The notes under the pieces are model-generated. The model saw nothing but the letters and a program-made list of their open reading frames with translations, was not told the origin of the DNA and searched no databases. The position numbers and the translations under genes are program-made. Source: Planctomycetota bacterium (GTDB taxonomy: Bacteria; Planctomycetota; OFTM77). Taken from it: DNA of 64,000 nucleotides. This document shows, in pieces, positions 28,354-37,490 of the stretch (position 1 is its first letter; the number at the start of each line of letters is the position of its first letter). Location of the stretch: assembly GCA_029260795.1 (NCBI GenBank), contig JAJDCO010000108.1, forward strand, positions 1 to 64,000, in the 5' to 3' direction.

Positions 28354-28408
28354 GTCTCGCTCCGAGATCTCTTGCCGTTCGAGGCTCAGCGGTGGAAGCC
28401 GCCGCGTG

Positions 28409-29161
28409 TCACTTGCTGCCGCGCCCCAGACTCGCCTGGATGTAATCGCGGTTCAAGCGGGCGATGAAATCGACGCTGATCTCCTTGGGGCAGACCGCCT
28501 CGCACTCGCGATGATTCGTACAGTGTCCGAAGCCGATCTCCTCCATCACCTCCACCATGCTCTGCGTGCGGCGCCATCGCTCGGGCTGACCTTGAGGGAG
28601 CAGGCCGAGGTGGGAAGCTTTCGCAGACGTGAAAAGCATGGCCGAGGCGTTTGGGCACGCGGCGACACAGGCACCACAACCGATGCAGGCCGCCGCATCG
28701 AACGCGCTGTCCGAGGATTCCTTGGAGATCGGAATGGAGTTGGCGTCCGGGGCGCTGCCGGTGCGCACCGAGATGTAGCCTCCCGCCTCCACGATGCTGT
28801 CGAATCCGGTGCGGTCCACGATCAGGTCCCGGAGCACCGGAAACGCGGCCGCACGCCAAGGCTCCAGCCACAGCTCGTCCCCGTCCTTGAACTTTCGCAT
28901 GTGGAGCTGGCAGACGGTCGTTCCCGCTTCGGGACCATGGGCGATGCCGTTGATCGTGAAGCCGCACGACCCGCAGATGCCTTCGCGGCAGTCGTGGTCG
29001 AAGGCGACCGGATCCTTGCCTTCGAGAACGAGCTGCTCGTTGAGAACGTCGAGCATCTCCAAGAAGGACATGTGCTGGCTGACGTTCTCGACGGTATGGG
29101 GTTCGAATCGGCCACTCGCCTCGGAGCTTGGCTGACGCCAGACGTTCAACTTGATCTTCAT
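28409..29161 (-). CDS. sdhB: Succinate dehydrogenase/fumarate reductase iron-sulfur subunit
   Basis: 250 residues carrying three Fe-S clusters. The [2Fe-2S] ligands are in [13 protein letters not shown] and a downstream C (TTVCQ); the 4Fe and 3Fe clusters use [13 protein letters not shown] and [13 protein letters not shown]. Its ATG overlaps the sdhA stop. Passes electrons from FAD in SdhA to the membrane subunit. Length and motifs suit type-B enzymes. Confidence 0.97.
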   Translation of the reverse strand: MKIKLNVWRQPSSEASGRFEPHTVENVSQHMSFLEMLDVLNEQLVLEGKDPVAFDHDCREGICGSCGFTINGIAHGPEAGTTVCQLHMRKFKDGDELWLEPWRAAAFPVLRDLIVDRTGFDSIVEAGGYISVRTGSAPDANSIPISKESSDSAFDAAACIGCGACVAACPNASAMLFTSAKASHLGLLPQGQPERWRRTQSMVEVMEEIGFGHCTNHRECEAVCPKEISVDFIARLNRDYIQASLGRGSK

Positions 29162-31074
29162 TACTTGTAGCTCCGCTGCGTCAGACTGACGTACTCGAAC
29201 TCGAGCGGCTCCTTGTGCAAGGCAGGCTCCTTGCCCACCCCCTGGAACTCCCAGGCCGACACGAAGCAGAAGTTCTCGTCGTCGCGCTTCGCCTCGCCCT
29301 CTTCGGTTTGACTCTCCTCGCGGAAGTGCCCGCCGCAAGACTCGGTGCGCGTCAAGGCGTCGCGACACATCAGCTCGCCGAACTCGAGGAAGTCCGCCAC
29401 CCGACCCGCCTTCTCCAGAGACTGGTTGAGCGACTCCGCCGCGCCGGCCACACGCACGTTCTTCCAGAACTCGTCGCGCAGCTCGGGAATGCGTTTCAGC
29501 GCATCTTTCAGACCGGCCTCGTTGCGGGCCATGCCGCAGTTGTCCCACACCAGGATGCCGAGCTCCCGATGGAACGAGTCGACAGTCCGCTTGCCATCGA
29601 TCGCCAGCAGCTTCTCCGACCGCTCGCGCACGCCCCTCTCGGCGTCCTTCACCGACGGATGATCCGCTGCCACCGGCGACGGCGGATGCTTCGCCAAGAA
29701 GTCCCCGATGGTGTACGGGATCACGAAGTACCCGTCGGCCAGCCCTTGCATCAGGGCGCTCGCGCCGAGACGGTTGGCGCCATGATCCGAGAAGTTCGCC
29801 TCGCCCAGCACGAACAAGCCGTCGAGGTTGCTCATCAGGTTGTAATCGACCCAGAGCCCACCCATCGTGTAGTGAACGGCCGGATAGATGCGCATCGGCT
29901 GACGGTAGGGGTTCTCGCCCGTGATCTTGTCGTACATGTGGAAGAGGTTGCCGTACCGCTCCCGGATGGAGGCTTCGCCCAGACGCTGGATCGAGGCGCC
30001 GAAGTCGAGATAGACGCCATAGCGGGACTCACCGACACCGTAGCCTTCGTCGCAAGCCTTCTTCGCGGCCCGAGACGCCACGTCTCGCGGCACCAGGTTT
30101 CCGAAGCTGGGATAGCGGCGCTCGAGGTAGTAGTCGCGCTCGCTCTCGGGAATGTCGTTCGGGTGTCGCGCGTCACCTGGCTTCTTCGGCACCCAGATGC
30201 GGCCGTCGTTCCGCAGGGACTCACTCATGAGCGTGAGCTTCGACTGGTAGTCGCCACTGACCGGGATGCAGGTCGGGTGGATCTGTGTGAAGCAGGGGTT
30301 GGCGAAGACAGCGCCGCGCTTGTGGGCTCGCCAAGTCGCCGTGACGTTGCAGCCCTTGGCGTTGGTCGACAAGTAGAAGACGTTGCCGTAGCCACCCGTG
30401 CACAGGAGCACCGCGTCGGCCAGATGCGACTCGAGCTTGCCAGTCACCATGTCGCGCGTGACGATGCCACGCGCGCGGCCGTCGACCACGATCAGGTCGA
30501 GCATCTCGGTTCGGGGGTAGACCTTGACCTTGCCCGCGGCGACCTGTGCCGCCAGTGCCGAGTAGGCACCGAGGAGCAGCTGCTGCCCCGTCTGACCCCG
30601 AGCATAGAAGGTGCGCGAGACCTGGGCACCGCCGAACGATCGGTTGCCGAGGAGCCCACCGTACTCGCGAGCGAAGGGCACGCCCTGGGCCACGCACTGG
30701 TCGATGATGTCGACGCTGACTTGAGCCAGGCGGTAGACATTGGCCTCACGCGCCCGATAGTCGCCGCCTTTGACCGTGTCGTAGAACAGCCGAAAGATCG
30801 TGTCGCCGTCGTTCTGGTAATTCTTGGCGGCATTGATGCCGCCTTGCGCCGCGATGCTGTGGGCTCGGCGAGCGCTGTCCTGGTAGCAGAAGGCCTTGAT
30901 GTTGTAGCCGAGCTCACCGAGCGAGGCGGCTGCCGAGGCGCCGGCGAGCCCGGTGCCGACGATGATGATCTGGTACTTCCGCTTGTTGGCCGGATTGACG
31001 AGCCTCATGTCGAAGCGGTGACGGTCCCACTTCTGCTCCAGGGGCCCCTCGGGAATCTTCGCGTTCAACTCCAT
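29161..31074 (-). CDS. sdhA: Succinate dehydrogenase/fumarate reductase flavoprotein subunit
   Basis: 637 residues. FAD-binding [20 protein letters not shown], the covalent FAD His region [18 protein letters not shown] and the active site ([11 protein letters not shown], then [16 protein letters not shown]) are present. Oxidises succinate to fumarate (or the reverse). Start is the ATG at 31074 with GGAGAAG upstream; a 250-codon upstream extension has no homology and overlaps sdhC. Type-B (Bacteroidetes/delta-proteobacterial) sequence features. Confidence 0.97.
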   Translation of the reverse strand: MELNAKIPEGPLEQKWDRHRFDMRLVNPANKRKYQIIIVGTGLAGASAAASLGELGYNIKAFCYQDSARRAHSIAAQGGINAAKNYQNDGDTIFRLFYDTVKGGDYRAREANVYRLAQVSVDIIDQCVAQGVPFAREYGGLLGNRSFGGAQVSRTFYARGQTGQQLLLGAYSALAAQVAAGKVKVYPRTEMLDLIVVDGRARGIVTRDMVTGKLESHLADAVLLCTGGYGNVFYLSTNAKGCNVTATWRAHKRGAVFANPCFTQIHPTCIPVSGDYQSKLTLMSESLRNDGRIWVPKKPGDARHPNDIPESERDYYLERRYPSFGNLVPRDVASRAAKKACDEGYGVGESRYGVYLDFGASIQRLGEASIRERYGNLFHMYDKITGENPYRQPMRIYPAVHYTMGGLWVDYNLMSNLDGLFVLGEANFSDHGANRLGASALMQGLADGYFVIPYTIGDFLAKHPPSPVAADHPSVKDAERGVRERSEKLLAIDGKRTVDSFHRELGILVWDNCGMARNEAGLKDALKRIPELRDEFWKNVRVAGAAESLNQSLEKAGRVADFLEFGELMCRDALTRTESCGGHFREESQTEEGEAKRDDENFCFVSAWEFQGVGKEPALHKEPLEFEYVSLTQRSYK

Positions 31075-31094
31075 GGCGATCTTCTCCGTCCGAC

Positions 31095-31751
31095 CTACGA
31101 GACCAGCCCGGTGAGCACGGCGAGGGGGATCGACACGTTGCCGACCACGATGCCCAGAGCCAGGGCGATCGAGAGATATCTTCGCAGCGCGTTCCAGCGC
31201 GGATGATTGAGCCCGAGCGTCTGGAAGAAGCTCCAGATGCCGTGATAGAGATGAAAGCCGAGCCCGACCATGGCGAGGATGTAGAGACCCGCGACCCAGG
31301 GGACTTGGAAGCCCGCGACGACGTTGTGGTAGACGTCCTTTGCTTCGAAGTCGTGATGGACGGTGCCGAAGGTCAGGTGCGCCAGGTGATACAGCACGAA
31401 GGCCAGGATCAGAGGACCACTCCACATCATCGTGCGGGAAGCGTAATCCGCCTGGACGTGGCCGGGCTTCTGATAGGAGACGGGTCGACACCGGCGCCGC
31501 TGCTGAGTCAGGCGCACGGCTGCATGAACGTGCAAGATCAGGGCGACGAGCAACCCGATGCGGGCCACCCACAGAAGCCCGGCGTTGTCGTGGAGCAGCT
31601 GCGCGTACGCGTTGAGCTTCTCCGGCCCGAGATAGACCTGCAGGTTCCCGAGAAGATGACCCATCACGAAGCCGAGCAGGGCGATGCCCGTCACGGCCAT
31701 GACGACCTTCTTCCCGATGGATGTCTTGTAGAAGCTGAGCAATCGCGACAT
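31095..31751 (-). CDS. sdhC: Succinate dehydrogenase cytochrome b subunit (type B)
   Basis: About 218 residues with five membrane helices, a single-subunit diheme anchor. Histidines suitable as haem ligands occur in [34 protein letters not shown] and HLYHGIWS. The ATG at 31751 has GGAGG 8 nt upstream; a GTG at 31781 is less likely. First gene of sdhCAB; no sdhD is present, as usual in type B. Confidence 0.93.
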   Translation of the reverse strand: MSRLLSFYKTSIGKKVVMAVTGIALLGFVMGHLLGNLQVYLGPEKLNAYAQLLHDNAGLLWVARIGLLVALILHVHAAVRLTQQRRRCRPVSYQKPGHVQADYASRTMMWSGPLILAFVLYHLAHLTFGTVHHDFEAKDVYHNVVAGFQVPWVAGLYILAMVGLGFHLYHGIWSFFQTLGLNHPRWNALRRYLSIALALGIVVGNVSIPLAVLTGLVS

Positions 31752-32163
31752 GAAGGATGCCTCCGGCGGACGCTCGGTCACGGCTGGCTTCGGCGCTCCG
31801 GCTCGCTGCCGTCCAGGAACGTCGACCCACGCTCGCGAAGGGAACGGGCGTGGGACATTCTCTCAGAACAAATCGACGGCCCGGCGCACGTGGGAGTCAG
31901 GATTCCGAGATCGCCCGGAACGGGAGATCCCACTCGGAGATCCGGTGCGACCCGGTCGGCTGGTGGCATGCTCCAACCGGCCGGCCCCCACGCGTTTCAG
32001 TCCATCGAGCTCGCTGCTGCGGCGAGCGGGGTGGCGACGATAGAAGATTGCACCGAGCACGTCAAGCCGCGCGCGGTGGGAGACGGTGGGAGGCCGGTGA
32101 CGAGCGAAACTTCTCGACGCATCGCGGAATGTCGCGCACGTTCCCAGCCGAGGGAGGCCGGCC
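31752..32163. other. Long leader of the sdh operon
   Basis: About 410 bp between fliA-like and sdhC, holding the promoter at 32037-32065 and a leader of about 280 nt before sdhC. No gene is supported. I see no clear hairpin system or riboswitch. Confidence 0.4.
32037..32065 (-). promoter_or_regulatory. Sigma-70-like promoter of the sdhCAB operon
   Basis: On the minus strand TTGACG (32065-32060) and TATCGT (32042-32037) are separated by the ideal 17 bp. It is the only good match upstream of sdhC. Confidence 0.5.
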
Positions 32164-32946
32164 TCAGATCTCCAGAGAGCGGCGCTCGAAGTACCGGCCC
32201 AGACGCTGCAGGATGCGGGAATGGAGCTGGCAGACTCGCGACTCGGAGAGGCGCAGCCTCCGTCCGATCTGACGCATCGTCTGGTTGCCGAAGTAGTATC
32301 GCTCGAGGATCTCGCGCTCGACCTCATCGAGGTATCCGTAGGCGAGGCGTAGGAGATCTTCGCGTTGGATCCGGTCGTCGGGCGAGGCGAGGCGAGTGTC
32401 CTCCAGCAGATCGCGACGCTCGCTCGTGTGCGCGAAGTCGTCATCTCCGAAGCGGCTGTCGAGCGAGACCGGTCCGGTCGGGTCATAGGAAGGGAGCTCG
32501 AGCAGCTCCTCGGAGGTCACGCCGAGATCGAAGGCAAGCTCATCGGACGTCGGCTCACGATGAAGCTCCGCCCGCAGGCGTCGTCGCGACTCCTTGAGCC
32601 GTGACCGATGCGCACGCACGACCCGCGGCACCCAGTCCTGCTGACGGAGAGCATCGAGGATCGCACCCCGGATCCGGATCTGACTGTAGCGGACAAAGCT
32701 CAGCCCGCGTCGCGGGTCAAAGCTCCGCAGCGCGTTGAGCAAGCCGAAGATCCCGGCCGAGTACAGATCATCGCTTTCGATCGAAGCCGGTAATCGACTG
32801 GCGATCCGCTCTGCCGTGCTGCGCACCAATGGCAGGTACGACTCGACCAAGACGTTGCGCGCCTCGACCGATCGCGTCTGCAAGAAGCACTCCCAGACCG
32901 TTTCGAGATCTGGACGGTCCTGATTCGGAACGACCTCTCTCTTCAA
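32164..32946 (-). CDS. FliA/WhiG-type RNA polymerase sigma factor
   Basis: 260 residues from a TTG with GAGGGGG upstream. Region 2 (LVESYLPLVRSTAERIASRLP, SAGIFGLLNALRSFDPRRGLSF, RIRGAILDALRQQDWVPR), region 3 and region 4 (EREILERYYFGNQTMRQIGRRLRLSESRVCQLH) are in place, as in the motility sigma-28 group. No flagellar genes are in the window, so a role other than motility cannot be excluded. Confidence 0.9.
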   Translation of the reverse strand: MKREVVPNQDRPDLETVWECFLQTRSVEARNVLVESYLPLVRSTAERIASRLPASIESDDLYSAGIFGLLNALRSFDPRRGLSFVRYSQIRIRGAILDALRQQDWVPRVVRAHRSRLKESRRRLRAELHREPTSDELAFDLGVTSEELLELPSYDPTGPVSLDSRFGDDDFAHTSERRDLLEDTRLASPDDRIQREDLLRLAYGYLDEVEREILERYYFGNQTMRQIGRRLRLSESRVCQLHSRILQRLGRYFERRSLEI

Positions 32947-33189
32947 GCCTGCGTCCCCCTCAAAGAACGCGCTCTCGATGTCGCAGTCCCTCGTCCGCCT
33001 CGAGAGCCAAGCCCAACCGCAAGCTCGCGATCAACGCGAGCTCGAACCGCCGTCAACTATATCTCCCGGCGTGAAGCAGAGGCAATCGGCAACAACGCGA
33101 AAATCGGCGTCGCACGCCGAAGGACGATCGCCCTCGCACCCTCGAAGGCGCCCTGAAGCTCCAAAGCTTCCTTGTTATGAGTATTTGAT

Positions 33190-33760
33190 CTTCAACGGTG
33201 CACCGTTTCGAATCCGACCGTATTCACAGCGCGATCACGATCGTCTGACCCGGCGTGACGCATGAAGTCCTCCGTCCGTTCGACCACGACGCCGGCGTCA
33301 CGGATCGTGATCTCGATCGTCGCTCGAGCACACCAAAGCCGGGATTCCGCTGGCGCGAAAATGTGCGCGAGGACTCGAGGCAGAGACACCGCGAAGGCGG
33401 AAGAGGGTGCACGAGTCTTGGCGACACCCATCGATCGATGAGCGAAGTGTCACCGCGCACACACGCCAGAAGTGCGCGCCGAAGGCCGGACATCCGTGTG
33501 CCTCTCGCTCAGGCCTCGAGCTCGCGAAAGGCGGCGACCTGGATGCCGAGGGGCTCGAGGATGGCCAACTCGCGCGGGCGCGTGTGAGAGATGCCGAGCA
33601 GGACTTGACAGAATCGATCCTCGATCCGGGTAGGGCCCCGCAGCGACAACGGGCCGTCATCCAGCTGACCGTCCATCAGCTTCTCGAGCTCGATGTCGCG
33701 GACGACCTTCTCGATCCGCGTTGGAGTCGGGCCCCGCACTCGCCAACGCGTCATCGAGGG
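33190..33760 (-). pseudogene. Collapsed degenerate duplicate of the sigma/ybeY/HD gene block
   Basis: Three pieces of the neighbouring block are repeated here in the same order. 33205-33250 copies the 3' end of the sigma/carboxypeptidase gene (33795-33840; the end P-G-x-x-I-V-I-x-L is kept). 33385-33570 copies the leader and the ybeY 3' end (36903-37081), including the identical run at 33385-33411 and 36903-36929. 33575-33740 copies the HD phosphohydrolase 3' end (37508-37670). The bulk of each gene is deleted and the frames are broken. The last 100 codons read as the HD tail joined to the YbeY tail. Confidence 0.85.
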
Positions 33761-33811
33761 CCGCCTGAAGCATTCATCTTCACGATCACACGGCCTCGCA
33801 TCCGACCGCAT

Positions 33812-36800
33812 TCACAGCTCGATCACGATCTCCTTGCCCGGCTCGCCGCCCTCATCCACGTCGATCCAGACCTCGCCTCGTAGACCGATTGCCGTCGTGA
33901 CGAGCACGTGATGCCGACCCGGTGACAGCGTCACGTTCCACTGGATCGGTTGCGCTTGGGCATGACGCGGGAGCTCGCCCGTGAGCTCGACGACTCCATG
34001 AGCATCGCGGACCGTGAGCTCGACCGACTTGGGAGGTGCACCGACGCCGGGATCCCGAACGTGCAAGAGAAACCGCACACCAGCTCGCAGCGGCACGCTC
34101 ACACGTGTCTCCTCCCCCGTTCGAATCTCGAAGGCCTGCTCGCTCGTCGCCGTGCGCTCACCGCCACTCCGGAGGACGTAGCGGCCCGGTTGCAGCGCGA
34201 TCGGCTCGCCGACCGGGAAGCCAGAGTGCATGCGGCGGCCGTCCTTCAGCACCTCCAGCGTCAGAACATCGCCGGTTTCGTCGACGCCAACGATCAATCG
34301 GCCCGGCTCCTCGATGCGAGTCACTCCGAGATCGACCGTGACGCCGGTCGCCAGCTCGACGTCACCGAGGTGAACGGTGCCGAGCTCTGCCGAGTCGACC
34401 AGGAATAGGTACCGCCCCGGCTTCAACGGACCGAAGCGGAAGGCTCCCGTCTCGGCCTCCGCTGACCAGAGATACGTGACCGCATCCCGCGCCGCGATCT
34501 CGTGGAACCGGACAGGCACGTCCTTCTCGAAGCCCCCGCTCGCGGACTCGAGGCGGCCGACGACGAAGGCCGACGGCGCCTCGTCGGAGTCCACGACAAT
34601 CCGCACTTCGCACGAACCGGGTGGCAGCTCGGTCACCGTCGCGAAGGACCACGGCGTCCGGTTTCCCGCCGGCTTCGCCCGCACCTCATCCGCCGCCTCA
34701 GGCACGTTGACGATCTCGAAGCGACCCTCTGCCCCTGTCGCGACCGTCGCCGGTCCGCCGAAGCGCTCAGTGCTCACGTCCCACTCCACCAGGGGTTCTC
34801 CCTCGCTCGTCGCCACGATGCCGGTGACGACGCGACCTCGCCTCAGGTGCAGGTCGAAGTGGATCGCCTTGCCGGCACGCAGCGAGAGCTCAGAGCTCGC
34901 CACGCCGGAGGGACCGCCGTCAGCGATCAGGCGAGCCCGGCCATCGGCGAGTCCTTCGAGGCGGTAACGGCCCTGCTCGTCGGATTCGACATAGGCCGAC
35001 TCGAACCCGATCGCCTCGACCTTCACGCCACCGACGGGTCGCCCGTCCTCGCTGATCACCGAGCCTTCGACCACCGCTCCGATGCCGAGCTGGAGCTCGA
35101 CCGTCGCGGTCTGGCCAGGCGCGACCTCGACCCAGATGTGGGCAGGGGCCCAACCGGGCGCTCTCGCGGCGACCATCGTGCGCTCGGGCGCGACGCCCGA
35201 CGCGAGGAAGCGTCCTTCCGCATCGGTTCGCAGGAGAGACGGCCGTGCACCGGGCACATCGCCACGCGCCGTCCGCGTACCGACCAGACCGTGCTCGTCC
35301 CCGACTTGAACAGTGGCCCCCGCGATCGGATCACCCGTTGAATCGCGCACGACGCCCGCGACCGCACCGCCCCGACGGGGCAGCACCAGTTGCAACGGAG
35401 CGGCAGCGTCGCCCCGCGCTCGCTCGACGACCGCCAGAGGTGACGGCTCCCACAGAGGGGCGCGCGCACCGATCAGTCGCCCCTCCGCGACGCCCTCGAT
35501 CCGAAAGGTTCCATCTTCGGCCGACTGTCCCACGATCGCTCCACGGAGCAACGACGGCCCCGGATCCGGCTGGACTTGCATGACCACCGGCGCTCCTGGT
35601 TGATCGGACATGCGGTACTGTACGGCGGCTCCTTCGGTCCACTTCCATCGAAGCGAGCGCGCGACTCGCCGGCTGCCGGGGCCCCCGCTCCTCGAGGTCC
35701 GTGCCTCCGACAACCAGAGATCGGCGCCGGCGACGGCGACGCCTTCGGCATCGATCACGACGCCGGTCACCGCCAACCCCGCGGGCAAGGTCAGCGTTAC
35801 GACCCGCTCTTCTCCGGCCCGCACTTCGGCCACCGCTTCGACACCGCGATCGACCATCAAGTCGTAGTGGGTCGGCTGGAGGTCCTCGAACCGGGCTTCA
35901 CCCGCGGCATCCGTCATCCGCTCTCTCGACTCGAGCAACGCCCCGGCTGAGTGTGGGAAAATCGTGACGACCACGCCTCCGACACGCATCGGGCCAACGG
36001 CGTCTAGCTGGACGATCAGAGTACCGGCTTCAGCAACGGGTAGCTCCGGATCGGGTGCAGCATCAGGCTCGGTTGGTGTGGTGCTCGTGACCACCCGACG
36101 CGCGCGAGCTGGCTCGGGCTTCGGCTGCGACAGAGGCGCCGAGGATTCGGCCGAGCCCGAACGTGGTGCGGCGAGTCTTGACGAGAATCCCCCATCGAAG
36201 CCGAAAAAGGCCAACCAAAGGGCGCCGGCTCCAACGACACCCATGCCCAGCTTGAGCTTCACGTCCATGACGGCGAGTCCCTTCACGATCGATTTGGCGA
36301 CAACCATTCCCACCGAGCCACGTGGACGCTCGGCGAGCGCGAGCAAACCGAAGGCCCACGCTCGACGCTCGGCCTCCTCGCCCGGATCCAGCTCACGTCG
36401 CAAGCGATGCAGCCCTCGGCGAAGCCTCGATCGGATCGTCTCGAGCGGCTCGCCGAGACGCTGTGCGATCTTGGTGGGTGTAAGATCCTCGTAGAAACGA
36501 AGGAGGATCGCCGTGCGCATGGGCTCGTCGAGTGTGAGCACAGCTTTCACGAGCTGTTGCTGCACTGCGAGTCGACACACGATGGCTTCGGCGGATTCCG
36601 GCGGCTCGGGTCGCGACGCCAGTCGCTCCCGCTGGCGACGACGCCGCTCGCCGCGCGTCATGTTGTAGGCCGCGTGTCGGGCAACCGAAGACAACCACGA
36701 CCGCAGAGACGTCGCGCTACGAGGTGGCCGCTCGAGAGCTGCCAGCCACGTCTGCTGCACGACGTCTTCGGCGCGATGCTCGTCGCGGACCAGGCTGCGA

Positions 36801-36862
36801 GCCAACGAGCGCAAGAACTCGCGATGGGCGAGGAGGAGCTCAGGGTGCATCGGTTCGTTCAT
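33812..36862 (-). CDS. Membrane-anchored sigma factor with carboxypeptidase-regulatory-like repeats
   Basis: About 1016 residues from the ATG at 36862 (36901 and 36907 are alternatives). Residues about 5-85 are sigma region 2 (RDEHRAEDVVQQTWLAALER, SLRSWLSSVARHAAYNMTR); about 100-160 are region 4 (LTLDEPMRTAILLRFYEDLT, PTKIAQRLGEPLETIRSRL). A single membrane helix follows (about 204-223), then about 790 residues of beta-sandwich repeats of carboxypeptidase-regulatory type (GVVIDAEGVAVAGADLWLSE; VVRDSTGDPIAGATVQVGDE; SVISEDGRPVGGVKVEAIGF). The domain order implies a cytoplasmic sigma part and an outer sensor part in one chain. Confidence 0.85.
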   Translation of the reverse strand: MNEPMHPELLLAHREFLRSLARSLVRDEHRAEDVVQQTWLAALERPPRSATSLRSWLSSVARHAAYNMTRGERRRRQRERLASRPEPPESAEAIVCRLAVQQQLVKAVLTLDEPMRTAILLRFYEDLTPTKIAQRLGEPLETIRSRLRRGLHRLRRELDPGEEAERRAWAFGLLALAERPRGSVGMVVAKSIVKGLAVMDVKLKLGMGVVGAGALWLAFFGFDGGFSSRLAAPRSGSAESSAPLSQPKPEPARARRVVTSTTPTEPDAAPDPELPVAEAGTLIVQLDAVGPMRVGGVVVTIFPHSAGALLESRERMTDAAGEARFEDLQPTHYDLMVDRGVEAVAEVRAGEERVVTLTLPAGLAVTGVVIDAEGVAVAGADLWLSEARTSRSGGPGSRRVARSLRWKWTEGAAVQYRMSDQPGAPVVMQVQPDPGPSLLRGAIVGQSAEDGTFRIEGVAEGRLIGARAPLWEPSPLAVVERARGDAAAPLQLVLPRRGGAVAGVVRDSTGDPIAGATVQVGDEHGLVGTRTARGDVPGARPSLLRTDAEGRFLASGVAPERTMVAARAPGWAPAHIWVEVAPGQTATVELQLGIGAVVEGSVISEDGRPVGGVKVEAIGFESAYVESDEQGRYRLEGLADGRARLIADGGPSGVASSELSLRAGKAIHFDLHLRRGRVVTGIVATSEGEPLVEWDVSTERFGGPATVATGAEGRFEIVNVPEAADEVRAKPAGNRTPWSFATVTELPPGSCEVRIVVDSDEAPSAFVVGRLESASGGFEKDVPVRFHEIAARDAVTYLWSAEAETGAFRFGPLKPGRYLFLVDSAELGTVHLGDVELATGVTVDLGVTRIEEPGRLIVGVDETGDVLTLEVLKDGRRMHSGFPVGEPIALQPGRYVLRSGGERTATSEQAFEIRTGEETRVSVPLRAGVRFLLHVRDPGVGAPPKSVELTVRDAHGVVELTGELPRHAQAQPIQWNVTLSPGRHHVLVTTAIGLRGEVWIDVDEGGEPGKEIVIEL

Positions 36863-37022
36863 GGGTGTCACGTTTCCAGTTTGAGTGACGACTGGAGACA
36901 TGGACACCGCGAAGGCGGAAGAGGGTGCAGGAGTTTTTTCGACTCACCGGTCAGCGAGCGAGGTGTCACCGCGCACACCCCTGAGGCTCGCCGAACGCCG
37001 CGTCAGTCCCGGGACCTCTCGC

Positions 37023-37490
37023 TCAGGCCTCGAGCTCGCGAAAGGCGGCGACCTGGAGGCCGAGGGGCTCGAGGATGGCCAGCGCCTTCTCGTGCATCGC
37101 GCGCGCGTCGTCTTCTTCGGCGTCGTCGTAGCCGAGGAGGTGCAGCACTCCGTGACACACGTACAGGAGCGTCTCGTCGAGCGCGCGTTCGGGACCGGCT
37201 AGATCGCGGGCGAACTCGGGCGAGATGACCAGCTCACCGCCGACATCTCCCGGGGCCACCGGCGGACCGCCGAGATCGAAGGTGATCACGTCGGTCGGAC
37301 CTTCGTGCTCGAGAAAGTCCTCGTTGACTCGCTCGATGGCTTCGTTGCTCACTAACGCGACGCTGATCGGAAACGCCGGCCGATCTTCGAAGGCGAAGGT
37401 CGCCTGCACGACCTCCTCCACCCGAGCCGAGTCGATCGCCACGGCATCGGTCTCGATGGTTACGTGAACGAGCCGAGACTCCTCGCTCAT
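37023..37490 (-). CDS. ybeY: Endoribonuclease YbeY
   Basis: 155 residues. YbeY is a metal-dependent RNase in 16S rRNA 3' maturation and ribosome quality control. The family motif H-G-x-L-H-L-x-G-Y-D-H reads HGVLHLLGYDDAEE: the third zinc ligand His is Asp. NEDFLEHEGPTDVITFDL is also typical. It overlaps the HD phosphohydrolase stop (ATGA). PhoH, HD and YbeY neighbours form a widely conserved cluster. Confidence 0.93.
   Translation of the reverse strand: MSEESRLVHVTIETDAVAIDSARVEEVVQATFAFEDRPAFPISVALVSNEAIERVNEDFLEHEGPTDVITFDLGGPPVAPGDVGGELVISPEFARDLAGPERALDETLLYVCHGVLHLLGYDDAEEDDARAMHEKALAILEPLGLQVAAFRELEA

Noticed and set aside
29161-31830. 889-codon frame reading through sdhA and sdhC
   Set aside because: The first 252 codons have no homology and lie over sdhC in another frame; sdhA starts at 31074 with a ribosome binding site.
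33200-33260. tRNA-like TTCGAATCC sequence
   Set aside because: No cloverleaf around it; it belongs to the duplicated gene end.
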